64,000 nt of DNA from NCBI RefSeq assembly GCF_001904635.1, contig NZ_MRCB01000002.1:186001-250000 (forward strand). The letters run 5' to 3'. Position 1 is the stretch's first letter. Each line of letters opens with the position of its first letter. Of the stretch, positions 45,252 through 54,338 are shown piece by piece. This DNA is from Hydrococcus rivularis NIES-593. GTDB taxonomy: Bacteria; Cyanobacteriota; Cyanobacteriia; Cyanobacteriales; Microcystaceae. The notes under the pieces are model-generated. The model was given only the letters and a program-made list of their open reading frames with translations, ran no database searches and was not told the DNA's origin. The translations under genes and the position numbers were made by a program.

Positions 45252-47174
45252 ATGCTTGAATGGATAAAACTTTTTCCTCCTTATCTAATTTTTCTTACTG
45301 TTGTTTTTGTCATTATTCCCTCTTTTGCTAGCTTTTTAATACGTTTGTCTATTTACAAGTATTTAAACGATCTGGCAAATAAAGTCATACGACTTTTAAG
45401 ATCGGGAGAAAGCCGTGGCATACAACCTAAAATTGTTGAGGAACTAGAGAAAAGATACAAAGAATCTATTACTCAACTAGAACAGGTTAATACAGCAGCT
45501 TTAATTGACGGAGTTTACAGTCAAGAAAAGTTTCGCTTTTTTGGTTTTTCCCTTCGCTGCGAACAATGGGATCATTTTTGCAAAATACTACCTAATTTAC
45601 TGCTTGCTTTTGGACTGTTAGGTACTTTTTTAGGCATAACGCTTAACTTATACAATCTGAGTCAAACCATTAACGGGATAGAGAATGATGTTAGTAGTTT
45701 AGTCCAGCAATTGCAGACTCCTCTGCAAAGTATGGGAATTGCTTTCATTACTAGCCTGATTGCTCTTGTTTGCAGTTCATTTTTGATCGTCATTAACCTT
45801 CGCTGCAATACTAATTTAGCAAAAGTTCGACTAATTAGTTCTTTAGAAGATTATCTTGACAATATTTTTAAATCCAAAGTTCAAGGCGATTCACGCCTCG
45901 ATAAAGCTGTAAATCGAATGGTAGAACAGCAACATGAGTTCTTAACTAGATTTCATGAAAAAGTCGGGCAAGTCTTAGAGTCAACCTTGGGACGCGCAGC
46001 AGATAAAATTGCTGAAGAGAACAAAATATCTAATGCATTAGCTAGAGAAGTTTATGAGAGATTTCTTGAATCTTCTGGTACATTGGCTAGGAGTGCTAAT
46101 ACTTTTCAAGAAGCTGCCTCATTTTTAGACAAACAAGTAGAGAGTATTGCTGATATTGTTCCTCATTTCCAAAAATCTTGTCAAACATTGGAAAATAGTG
46201 CCCTTGTTTTTCTAGAAGCTTCTGAAAAGATTGAAAAGAGCAAATTCTCTGAAAATTTAGAAACTATTACCGCAGATTTAGCAAAAACTCAAAAAGCGTT
46301 TTCTCAGTCAACTGCATTTCTTGGAAATAATATGCATAAACTTATTGACAACAATCAGAAAGCTACCAAATTAGCTGAGAAAGTTTATAATCAACTGCAA
46401 GAATCCTCAGCGAAACTACAAAATAGTGCAACGAGTTTCCTTGAAGCATCAGAAACAATTAAACAAAGTCAGTTTGCTGATAAATTATCAGCAGCTACAA
46501 CCGATCTAGCTACTATGCAAAATCAGTTTGCTCAAGCGGCATCAACTTTGAATCAATCTACCCAATCGATAGAAATAGTCATAACGAACCTACAAAACTC
46601 TGTTCAAAGAATGGTAGATTTAGGAGATAGAATAAGTGGCTTAAACCAACAGTCAGCTAAAATAATAGACTTAACTGAAACCAGACTAACCAATGAAAAA
46701 GATAGTTTGAATCACATTCAGGTTGAACTGAATAATTTAATTAAAATTTTAAAAGAAAATGAACAAAATACCAATCTTGAGTTACAGAAACTAGGCGATC
46801 GCTTTATCGCTAATACTGATAAACAGTTAGGTAATAATAGTAAACAAATTCAAATATTAGCCGATAAATTTGCTCGATATATCAGCGAGCTTATTGAGAC
46901 AAAATCTAATTTGACTAATCTAGTCAACACTTTGAAAGAAAATACTAAACAGACGGAAAGTAATTTCCAGTTTTGGGGAGAGCGAATTACAACAGTGATA
47001 GAGAGAGAAACTAAACGTAGTAACGAGCAAAGTCGGGAATTGTTCTATCAATTAGCGCAATATATTCATAAAAATAGCGAAGTTCCTTCTAAATTCAATA
47101 AATTAGAAGAACTAAAAAGAGATCGTTTAGACTCATCAGGATTTAATGGAAAAACTAACCATAAAAATTCTTAG
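45252..47174 (+). CDS. MotA/TolQ/ExbB-type channel with long helical tail (ZorA-like)
   Basis: This 640-residue protein has an N-terminal helix (YLIFLTVVFVIIPSFASFLI) and a cytosolic stretch. The two TolQ/MotA-type helices follow: LPNLLLAFGLLGTFLGITLN (114-135) and MGIAFITSLIALVCSSFLIV (162-187). The remaining 450 residues are a long helical, probably coiled-coil tail with an internal duplication of about 45 residues (LENSALVFLEASEKI near 312 and LQNSATSFLEASETI near 388). This plan matches ZorA, the proton-driven stator of Zorya, more than flagellar MotA. TTTTAGGAG precedes the ATG. It is presumably the proton-conducting motor of the operon with the next gene's product. Confidence 0.8.
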   Translation: MLEWIKLFPPYLIFLTVVFVIIPSFASFLIRLSIYKYLNDLANKVIRLLRSGESRGIQPKIVEELEKRYKESITQLEQVNTAALIDGVYSQEKFRFFGFSLRCEQWDHFCKILPNLLLAFGLLGTFLGITLNLYNLSQTINGIENDVSSLVQQLQTPLQSMGIAFITSLIALVCSSFLIVINLRCNTNLAKVRLISSLEDYLDNIFKSKVQGDSRLDKAVNRMVEQQHEFLTRFHEKVGQVLESTLGRAADKIAEENKISNALAREVYERFLESSGTLARSANTFQEAASFLDKQVESIADIVPHFQKSCQTLENSALVFLEASEKIEKSKFSENLETITADLAKTQKAFSQSTAFLGNNMHKLIDNNQKATKLAEKVYNQLQESSAKLQNSATSFLEASETIKQSQFADKLSAATTDLATMQNQFAQAASTLNQSTQSIEIVITNLQNSVQRMVDLGDRISGLNQQSAKIIDLTETRLTNEKDSLNHIQVELNNLIKILKENEQNTNLELQKLGDRFIANTDKQLGNNSKQIQILADKFARYISELIETKSNLTNLVNTLKENTKQTESNFQFWGERITTVIERETKRSNEQSRELFYQLAQYIHKNSEVPSKFNKLEELKRDRLDSSGFNGKTNHKNS

Positions 47175-47205
47175 AGAGAAAAAGTAATCACTCAGGAGTT
47201 CTATA

Positions 47206-47826
47206 ATGACCAGACGCTCGCTATATGCTCAAGACGATGAATCCGTAAATATCTTTCAATCTTTTACGGATTTAATGTCTAATGCTTTCATGATTATAAG
47301 TTTTTTCTTGTTACTCGTTCTATTGCAAGTTTTAGAATTAAACCAACGCTTGCAGGCGGCTTCCCCTATCATCATAGACGAGCAGTCAGGAAAATTTAAA
47401 TTTAAATCGGGAAGTGCTGAGTTAACAACCGAACTGACAAGCTATATTCAAACTGCGATCGCGCCAAAAATTGAAGAGATTGCCAAGGAACGGGAGATTG
47501 ATTTTATTCAAGTCATCGGTCATACTGACGGTCAGGAAATTAACAAAACCAGCAATTTAGATAGTACCCTAGAAGAAATAGCTCAAGGTCGTCAAGCTTT
47601 TAATAAACTCAAACCAGGCTCTAATGTAGATTTAGGGTTAATGCGAGCCTTAGCTGTGGTAAAAGAATTAGAAAAAACAAGTCGTTTAAAAAATATAAAA
47701 TTTAGAGCCTATTCTGCGGCACAATTGTATTTATCATCAGGACAATTAGCTCCGCGCGATCGCAATCCTGATGAAAATAGGCGCAGGATAGAAATACGCT
47801 TTATCCCTCCAGGAGAACAGAAGTAA
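47206..47826 (+). CDS. MotB/OmpA-like stator partner (ZorB-like)
   Basis: This 206-residue protein has one membrane helix directly after an Asp: SFTDLMSNAFMIISFFLLLV, with Asp22 at the position of the proton-carrying Asp of MotB. The C-terminal domain is OmpA-like, with FKFKSGSAELTTELTSYI, VIGHTDGQE and the peptidoglycan-binding end NPDENRRRIEIRFIP. It would anchor the channel to the cell wall. AGGAG lies at good spacing before the ATG, 31 bases after the channel gene. Together the last two genes form a ZorAB-type pair. The small size agrees with ZorB and with short MotB proteins. Confidence 0.85.
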   Translation: MTRRSLYAQDDESVNIFQSFTDLMSNAFMIISFFLLLVLLQVLELNQRLQAASPIIIDEQSGKFKFKSGSAELTTELTSYIQTAIAPKIEEIAKEREIDFIQVIGHTDGQEINKTSNLDSTLEEIAQGRQAFNKLKPGSNVDLGLMRALAVVKELEKTSRLKNIKFRAYSAAQLYLSSGQLAPRDRNPDENRRRIEIRFIPPGEQK

Positions 47827-47969
47827 ACAATACAGAATAAAAGATTTTAGAAGTTTAGAATTATTTCTCTCGCACTAAACTGGTTGTGTTGCAAAAACTG
47901 ATAGAAGCCTGGTACAGATAATAAGTATTGATCGCTAACTATTTGCCAACGTGGAAAAAGCGAAGAGAA

Positions 47970-49520
47970 ATGAGCCAGAAAAATCGAGGGGTTATTGCTG
48001 CTGGACATCAAAAAACTGCCGAGGCGGGGCAAGCAATGTTTGCCTTAGGCGGGAATGCTTTTGATGCTGCGATCGCGGCTGTCTTAACGGCATTTGTTGC
48101 AGAATCGGTTCTTTCCTCTCCAGCTGGCGGCGGTTTTCTCCTGGCTCATACTAAAGATAATCAAAGTATTTTATTTGATTTTTTTTGTCAAACTCCCCGT
48201 CATAAAAAACCTGTAGAAAAAATTGATTTCTATCCCATTCATGTTAACTTTGGCGGCGAAATTCAGACGTTTCATATAGGACTAGGTTCGATCGCAACGC
48301 CTGGAAATTTAGCAGGAATCTGGAAAGTTCATCAAAAATTGGGAAAATTGCCCTTTGAAGTCGTCGTCCAACCCGCGATCGATTGTGCCCAAAATGGATT
48401 TATTGTTAATCATTTTAATAGTTTTACCTTTAAATTACTCGAACCGATTTTGACAAGATATCCCGAATCTCGTCAAATTTATGCGCCAGATGGGAAATTA
48501 TTGACTGCCGGACAAATCTGCTACATGAAAGATTTAGCGGCGACTTTAACTGAAATATCTCGCTCTGGAATCAAAATATTTTATGAAGGAGACATTGCTC
48601 ATCAATTAGTGAAAGACTTGTCAGACGCGGGATATTTAACTCTAGAAGATCTTGAAAATTATCGAGTTCTTGTCAGGAAACCGCTAAAAATTCGCTATCG
48701 TGGCTGGGAATTACTGACCAATCCTCCACCGAGTTCGGGCGGAACGTTAATTGCTTTTGCCCTCAAACTTTTAGAAATATTCGATCTGAGTCAAATTGAA
48801 TTTGGCACCTCTCAACATTTGGAAATATTAGCTCAAGTCATGCGCCTGACTAATGAAGCGAGAAAACATAATTACGATAGTCGCCTCTATCAAAAGAATA
48901 TAGAGCAACATTTTCTCGACGAACGGTATTTAGAACAGTATCGATCGCAATTAGATGCTGCCGTCAACAAATTAGGCAACACCACTCATATCAGCGTCCT
49001 CGATAGCGAAGGAAATGCCGCAAGCGTTACCGTTTCTAACGGAGAAGGGTCTTCCTATGTCATCCCAGGAACGGGAATCATGCTCAATAACATGCTCGGA
49101 GAAGCCGATTTAAATCCCCTTGGCTTTCATAATTGGGAATGCGATCGCCGCATTTCTTCGATGATGTCGCCAACCATCGTTTTAAGAGACGGAAAACCAG
49201 AATTAGTACTGGGTTCGGGCGGTTCCAATCGGATTAGAACGGCAATTTTACAAGTCATTTCTAACTTATTAGATTTTAACTTATCGCTCGCAGAAGCTGT
49301 AGAAAATCCGAGAGTGCATTGGGAAAATAATATATTCAGCGTCGAACCTATGTTTGGAGCAGAAACTCTCGAACGATCGCGCCTGCCAGAAGCCACTCAA
49401 GTTGTTTTGTGGCAAGAGAAAAATATGTTCTTTGGCGGCGTTCATGCAGTCAGAAAAAAACCCGACGGAAGCATGGAAGGACGTGGCGATCCTCGACGGG
49501 AAGGAGTAGCGATCGCTTAA
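47970..49520 (+). CDS. ggt: Gamma-glutamyltransferase family protein
   Basis: This 516-residue Ntn-hydrolase cleaves or transfers gamma-glutamyl groups, chiefly from glutathione. The N-terminus has GVIAAGHQKTAEAGQAMF and SSPAGGGFLLAH. The autoprocessing and catalytic Thr is in KLGNTTHISVLD, followed by SVTVSNGEGSSYVIPGTGIM, LNNMLGEADLNP and SSMMSPTIVLRDGKPELVLG. No signal peptide is visible, which is unlike periplasmic GGT, so it may act in the cytosol. ATG 47970 fits the family start; the frame is open to 47928. It follows the stator operon on the same strand by 143 bases but has no evident link to it. Confidence 0.92.
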   Translation: MSQKNRGVIAAGHQKTAEAGQAMFALGGNAFDAAIAAVLTAFVAESVLSSPAGGGFLLAHTKDNQSILFDFFCQTPRHKKPVEKIDFYPIHVNFGGEIQTFHIGLGSIATPGNLAGIWKVHQKLGKLPFEVVVQPAIDCAQNGFIVNHFNSFTFKLLEPILTRYPESRQIYAPDGKLLTAGQICYMKDLAATLTEISRSGIKIFYEGDIAHQLVKDLSDAGYLTLEDLENYRVLVRKPLKIRYRGWELLTNPPPSSGGTLIAFALKLLEIFDLSQIEFGTSQHLEILAQVMRLTNEARKHNYDSRLYQKNIEQHFLDERYLEQYRSQLDAAVNKLGNTTHISVLDSEGNAASVTVSNGEGSSYVIPGTGIMLNNMLGEADLNPLGFHNWECDRRISSMMSPTIVLRDGKPELVLGSGGSNRIRTAILQVISNLLDFNLSLAEAVENPRVHWENNIFSVEPMFGAETLERSRLPEATQVVLWQEKNMFFGGVHAVRKKPDGSMEGRGDPRREGVAIA

Positions 49521-49774
49521 TCCCATTTCACTTCCTATAACAAAGATAAAGGCACAAGGGGGCATGACCATACGCCTGTAGGGGAAAGTGGGAGGAGATC
49601 GCTACGAAAGTTTGGATGAAGGAACCATTTCCTTGAATTTTCAATTCATTACCGATTAAATAAGCTTTAAGCTATTTAGCAAGAAGTCTGTTTCAAAATC
49701 TAATCGTTCTTGCTAGATGACTTCAGATTTTCTTGCATAATTACCTGTTAAGAACGAAACCTATACTAGAGCCA

Positions 49775-51382
49775 ATGTTAGTTATTCGTTATCTCATGAC
49801 AGCCAGTGTCGGTGCAATCCTAACCCTTGTTTGGGGAACATCGGCAACTGCACAGACAGTATCGCCCCCTCGCACTAAATTCGAGAAGCTATCTCAAGTC
49901 GAGCATCGGAACACCAACGTAGCGCAGATGCAAGAGCAGCCAGCTCCTCCAGCTAGGGAGTCACTTCCCGGATTAGAGCCAGCTCAACCCTCTCAAGCGC
50001 CTGCCGAGACTCGCAAAGATGAGCCAGCCCCAGAAAATCTCGATCCGAGCGCTAATCCGCTACAATTTCCAACCAAACCAGAAGAAGTTGACATCGAAAA
50101 CGTTCAGCCTATTACCCTCAATCAAGCGATCGAACTGGCACTGCGCAATAACAAAGACCTTCGGGAAGCCCGAATTACCCTAGAACGTCGGCAGGCTGAG
50201 TTGCAAGAAGCTCAAGCCGCTCTGTTACCCAACCTGTCCACTCAAGTCCAGTTCGATCGCAGCGGACAAACAACTAACATCCCAGGACAAGTAAATCCCT
50301 TTACCGGACAAACCGTAGGCGAACCCGAGCAAGGGTTTGAAGAAAGTACGAATTTCCAGGGAAACCTCGAACTGAGCTACAACATATACACGGGAGGGCG
50401 CAGAGGCGCGCAGATCGAACGAGCGGAACGTGCCTTGCGTCAAAGCGAGTTAGATGTAGAACGCCTTGCCGAAGAAACCCGCTTTAACGCGACTGACAGA
50501 TATTACCTATTGCAAAATGCCGACGCTCAGGTTGCGATCGCTCAAGCAGCCGTAGAAGATGCCACTCAGAGTTTGCGCGATGCCCAACTCCTCGAACAGG
50601 CTGGTTTGGGAACGCGCTTCGATACGTTGCGATCTGAAGTAGACTTAGCCAGGGCAAACCAACAGTTAACCAGAGCCATTTCAGCGCAACGCACGGCTAG
50701 GCGGAATCTGGCAGAAGTCTTGAGCGTAGGTCAGCAAGTCGAGCTGACGGCTGCCGATGAAATCAAAGAGGCTGGCAGATGGCCGTTGTCTCTAGAAGAA
50801 AGTATCGTCCAAGCCTATAAAAATCGAGCCGAATTAGAGCAGCAGCTCTTACAGAGAGAAATTAGCGAACGCGATCGAACGATTGCACTAGCCGACATTA
50901 AACCGCAAGTTGATTTCTTTGCCCAATACAATTTCCGAGACAATTTCGATGACGAGTTTGGGATTGGCGACGGCTATAGCTTTGGAGCCAGAATGCGCTG
51001 GACGCTTTTCGATGGCGGAGCAGCTTTTGCTAGAGCGAGGCAGGCAGATAGAAATATCGACCTGGCTAACAATGCCTTCGCCAGACAGCGCAACCAAATT
51101 CGCACGCAGGTCGAAACAGCATACTATGAACTCATCGCCAATCAAGAAAATATCGAAACAACTCGGCTCAACGTGCAACGGGCTGAAGAATCGCTGCGAC
51201 TAGCTCGCTTGCGTTTCCAAGCCGGAGTCGGCACCCAAACAGATGTAATTAACTCGCAACGGGATCTGACCGAAGCTCGCAGCGAGTTCCTACAGGCAAT
51301 TATCGGTTACAATCAGTCGTTGAACCAACTACAACGATTCGTTAGCAATCAGCCAGATAATAGGCTATTTGAGTTCCGTTAA
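49775..51382 (+). CDS. TolC family outer membrane efflux protein
   Basis: This protein of about 535 residues has a signal peptide (LMTASVGAILTLVWGTSATA), a Pro/Glu-rich segment and two OEP repeats. Repeat one includes ITLNQAIELALRNNKDLREA and LSYNIYTGGRRGAQIERAER; repeat two includes LEESIVQAYKNRAELEQQLL and MRWTLFDGGAAFARARQADR. The C-terminal helices end with LRFQAGVGTQTDVINSQRDL. TolC proteins form trimeric tunnels through outer membrane and periplasm for type I secretion and drug export. The frame is open to a TTG at 49733. It could serve type I-secreted proteins, but none is adjacent. Confidence 0.92.
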   Translation: MLVIRYLMTASVGAILTLVWGTSATAQTVSPPRTKFEKLSQVEHRNTNVAQMQEQPAPPARESLPGLEPAQPSQAPAETRKDEPAPENLDPSANPLQFPTKPEEVDIENVQPITLNQAIELALRNNKDLREARITLERRQAELQEAQAALLPNLSTQVQFDRSGQTTNIPGQVNPFTGQTVGEPEQGFEESTNFQGNLELSYNIYTGGRRGAQIERAERALRQSELDVERLAEETRFNATDRYYLLQNADAQVAIAQAAVEDATQSLRDAQLLEQAGLGTRFDTLRSEVDLARANQQLTRAISAQRTARRNLAEVLSVGQQVELTAADEIKEAGRWPLSLEESIVQAYKNRAELEQQLLQREISERDRTIALADIKPQVDFFAQYNFRDNFDDEFGIGDGYSFGARMRWTLFDGGAAFARARQADRNIDLANNAFARQRNQIRTQVETAYYELIANQENIETTRLNVQRAEESLRLARLRFQAGVGTQTDVINSQRDLTEARSEFLQAIIGYNQSLNQLQRFVSNQPDNRLFEFR

Positions 51383-51500
51383 TCGTGGTGTGGGGAGCAA
51401 ATAAAGGAAAAAAGAAAAGGAAAAATTAATTTTGCCTTTTAACTGTCAACTTTTGACTCCCCTTTGCTTTTATCATCCAAAATCTAACATCTAAAATCGA

Positions 51501-52151
51501 ATGACTTTACAATTACGAGTATACGTCCCCGACCATCCCTTGATTAAACACTGGTTGGCAGTTGCTCGCGATGCAAATACGCCCTCAGTCCTCTTCAAAA
51601 CCGCGATGACGGAATTAGGACGCTGGTTAACCTACGAAGCCGCCCGCCACTGGCTGCCGACGCTGGAGGCAACCGTACAAACCCCGCTAGCTGAATGTTC
51701 GGCTACGCTGATCGATCCGGAAGTTCCCGTCGCAGTCGTTCCCATTCTCCGCGCCGGACTCGCTTTGTTGGATGGAGCGCAGGTACTGCTTCCTCTGGCT
51801 TCAATTTACCATCTGGGAATAGTCCGCAACGAAGAAACCTTGCAGCCTAGTTGTTATTTAAACAAATTGCCAGAACAGTTTGCTTGCGAGACGCGAGTGT
51901 TGATTTTAGAGCCAATGCTGGCAACGGGAGGTTCGATTATGACGGCAATGGCAGAAATTACCCGTCGGGGAGGAGATCCGGCACTGATACGGATTATCTC
52001 TGTCGTGGCTGCACCGCCCGCTCTGCGACAATTGAGCGAAAAATATCCTAGCTTGAATATCTACACCGCTATCATTGATGAAGGACTAAATAGTAAAGGT
52101 TATATCGTACCGGGGTTAGGAGATGCAGGCGATCGCGCCTTCGGAACCTGA
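51501..52151 (+). CDS. upp: Uracil phosphoribosyltransferase
   Basis: This 216-residue salvage enzyme makes UMP from uracil and PRPP. LRVYVPDHPLIKHWLAVARD opens the protein. VAVVPILRAGLALLDGAQVL, the PRPP loop RVLILEPMLATGGSIMTAM and IYTAIIDEGLNSKGYIVPGL (uracil-binding end) are all present. Length and motifs are standard. It is followed 38 bases later by the YtxH-like gene, with a possible shared transcript. Confidence 0.96.
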   Translation: MTLQLRVYVPDHPLIKHWLAVARDANTPSVLFKTAMTELGRWLTYEAARHWLPTLEATVQTPLAECSATLIDPEVPVAVVPILRAGLALLDGAQVLLPLASIYHLGIVRNEETLQPSCYLNKLPEQFACETRVLILEPMLATGGSIMTAMAEITRRGGDPALIRIISVVAAPPALRQLSEKYPSLNIYTAIIDEGLNSKGYIVPGLGDAGDRAFGT

Positions 52152-52189
52152 GCGATCGCATTATTGTAGATACAGTAGGGAAAAGAACT

Positions 52190-52489
52190 ATGAGTCAGCG
52201 TGATGGTTTTGCCGCAGGATTTTTCTTAGGAGCGATCGTCGGCGGCGCAGTCGGCGGCGTACTGGGAGCAGTCGTAGCTACTCGTCGGCAATCTCAAGAA
52301 CCCAGCCAAGACGATCGGTCTTTGCTTTCGCCCGGTCAAGGGGCTAAATTCGAGACAGAAGAAAGCATGGAAAGGGCGCGTCGCCGCCTAGAAGATAAAA
52401 TAGCTCAACTCAATAGCGCGATCGACGATGTTCGCCAGCAGCTAGATCCGAATAATGGCAGTTCATCCCAACCAGAGGAGTTACCTTGA
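52190..52489 (+). CDS. Small YtxH-like membrane protein
   Basis: This 99-residue protein begins with a Gly/Ala-rich membrane helix (GFFLGAIVGGAVGGVLGAVVA) with small-residue zippers. A polar linker and an amphipathic helix follow (ESMERARRRLEDKIAQLNSA). The plan resembles YtxH/gas-vesicle-accessory-like small proteins of cyanobacteria, whose role is poorly defined. It sits between upp and the Hsp70-like gene. Confidence 0.7.
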   Translation: MSQRDGFAAGFFLGAIVGGAVGGVLGAVVATRRQSQEPSQDDRSLLSPGQGAKFETEESMERARRRLEDKIAQLNSAIDDVRQQLDPNNGSSSQPEELP

Positions 52490-52496
52490 AGGTGAA

Positions 52497-52531
52497 TTCG
52501 GGGTTGGAAGAAGATCGTTCCCAACTCCGAA
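52497..52531. repeat. Hairpin between YtxH-like and Hsp70-like genes
   Basis: TTCGGGGTTGG and CCAACTCCGAA pair over eleven positions with one G-T wobble around a 13-base loop. It starts eight bases after the YtxH-like stop. No T-run follows, so termination is uncertain; it may set the transcript end or stability. Confidence 0.4.
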
Positions 52532-52600
52532 CTCATAGCTCTGCTAGAGGATAAATTATGTAACACTGATAACTGATAATTGACCACTAATAACTGAAAA

Positions 52601-54196
52601 GTGTCCTACGCCATCGATTTCGGTACCAGTAACACCGTTATTACCCGTTGGAACGCAGTAACCGAAAAGCCCGAAACCGTAAAACTATCGGGACTGTCCC
52701 AACAACTGGGAGATAATCCCCCTCTGATTCCCAGTTTGGTGTATGTAGAAGATGCCAGTCGCGCTAAGATCGTCGCGGGACAGACAGTACGCGATCGCGG
52801 TTTGGATCTCGCCAGCGATCCCCGCTTCTTCCGCAGCTTCAAGCGAGGAATCGGCGCGCAAATACAAGGGTTTTTGCCAGAATTAGATGAAAAAATCGTC
52901 ACTTTTGAACGAGTCGGGGAATGGTTTTTAACGACGTTAATTAACCAACTCAAAGACGAAACCTCCCAAACTCCGGACTCTCTCGTCCTCACGGTCCCCG
53001 TCGATAGCTTTGAAACCTATCGCAGTTGGTTGACTCAAGTCTGTCAATCTTGGGCGATCGAACAAATTAGAATTCTCGACGAACCGACGGCAGCGGCGCT
53101 GGGGTACGGTACGACAGATGAAAATTTGCTTTTAGTCGTCGATTTTGGCGGCGGAACGATCGACCTTTCTTTAGTTCAGTTGGACTTAGATAACAAACAA
53201 AAAACGCAGGGCTTTATTCTTAAATGGGGCGAAAAATTCTTTGGCAATAATTCGGGACAAAAAGCTAAACTCGCCCGCGTTTTAGCCAAAGCAGGCACGA
53301 ATTTAGGGGGTTCCGATCTCGATTATTGGTTAGTCGATTATTTTGCTCAAACACAAGGATTGCCAAAATCTCCTTTAACAACTCGTTTGGCAGAACGACT
53401 AAAGATTCAACTCTCTTCTCAAACACAAGCAACTGAAGTTTATTTTAATGATGAAACTTTTGAGAGTTACGAATTAGCATTAGAACGCGATCGCTTTGAA
53501 GAAATTCTCAAACAACAGCAATTTTTTGAGCAATTAGACGAATTAATGACTCAAGTCTTGCAGCAAGCAAGACGCAATGGCATTGAAATAACCAATATCG
53601 ATGCCGTGTTATTGGTGGGAGGAACGGTACAAATTCCTGCCGTACAAAATTGGGTCAAACAATACTTTGATGAAGCTAAAATTCGCTGCGATCGCCCCTT
53701 TGAAGCGATCGCATTGGGCGCGTTGCAATTAGCCCAAGGATTTGAATTAAAAGACTTTCTTTATCACAGTTACGGAATTCGCTACTGGAATCGCCGCAAA
53801 AACGCCCATAGCTGGCATCCGATTATTAGGGCAGGGCAACCTTATCCGATGGACAATCCCGTTGAATTGACCTTGGGTGCCTCTGTGGAAAATCAACCCA
53901 GCATCGAATTAATTATCGGTGAATTGGGTGCAGACACGGGAGGAACGGAAGTATATTTTGAAGGCGATCGCTTGGTAACTCGTTCCGTTGGCAGTGGCGA
54001 AACCACGGTTCGCCCTCTCAACGATCGCGATGGGGCAAGAACGATCGCGCAACTAAATCCTGCGGGGAGTCCGGGAAGCGATCGTATTAAATTGCAATTG
54101 TGGGTAGACGAACAGCGTTTCTTGCGAATTAACGTGGAAGATTTACTGAGACAAGAAACACTACTGAGAAATCAGATTGTGGCACAGTTGAGTTAA
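52601..54196 (+). CDS. Hsp70-family ATPase, DnaK-like
   Basis: This 531-residue protein with GTG start has a full actin-like ATPase: phosphate-1 YAIDFGTSNTVITRW, connect/phosphate-2 LVVDFGGGTIDLSLVQ, and adenosine motif AVLLVGGTVQIPAVQNWV. EPTAAALGYG is also present. After residue 390 there is a short beta region (NPVELTLGASVENQPSIELI), but the helical lid and the EEVD-like tail of DnaK are absent. It is therefore a short Hsp70 relative of the type common in cyanobacteria with poorly known clients. No J-domain or GrpE gene is adjacent. Confidence 0.9.
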   Translation: MSYAIDFGTSNTVITRWNAVTEKPETVKLSGLSQQLGDNPPLIPSLVYVEDASRAKIVAGQTVRDRGLDLASDPRFFRSFKRGIGAQIQGFLPELDEKIVTFERVGEWFLTTLINQLKDETSQTPDSLVLTVPVDSFETYRSWLTQVCQSWAIEQIRILDEPTAAALGYGTTDENLLLVVDFGGGTIDLSLVQLDLDNKQKTQGFILKWGEKFFGNNSGQKAKLARVLAKAGTNLGGSDLDYWLVDYFAQTQGLPKSPLTTRLAERLKIQLSSQTQATEVYFNDETFESYELALERDRFEEILKQQQFFEQLDELMTQVLQQARRNGIEITNIDAVLLVGGTVQIPAVQNWVKQYFDEAKIRCDRPFEAIALGALQLAQGFELKDFLYHSYGIRYWNRRKNAHSWHPIIRAGQPYPMDNPVELTLGASVENQPSIELIIGELGADTGGTEVYFEGDRLVTRSVGSGETTVRPLNDRDGARTIAQLNPAGSPGSDRIKLQLWVDEQRFLRINVEDLLRQETLLRNQIVAQLS

Positions 54197-54233
54197 GCGG
54201 GCGATCGCTAACCAGTTATATCAAACGTAAAAA

Positions 54234-54305
<72 letters not shown>

Positions 54306-54338
54306 TTCTTCCTCCAAGCTTAACATAAACCTCAACTA

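Noticed and set aside
45252-47826. Calling the stator pair a complete Zorya system
   Set aside because: No ZorC, ZorD (helicase) or ZorE (nuclease) gene is adjacent, and the neighbours are vWA and tubulin-like genes instead.
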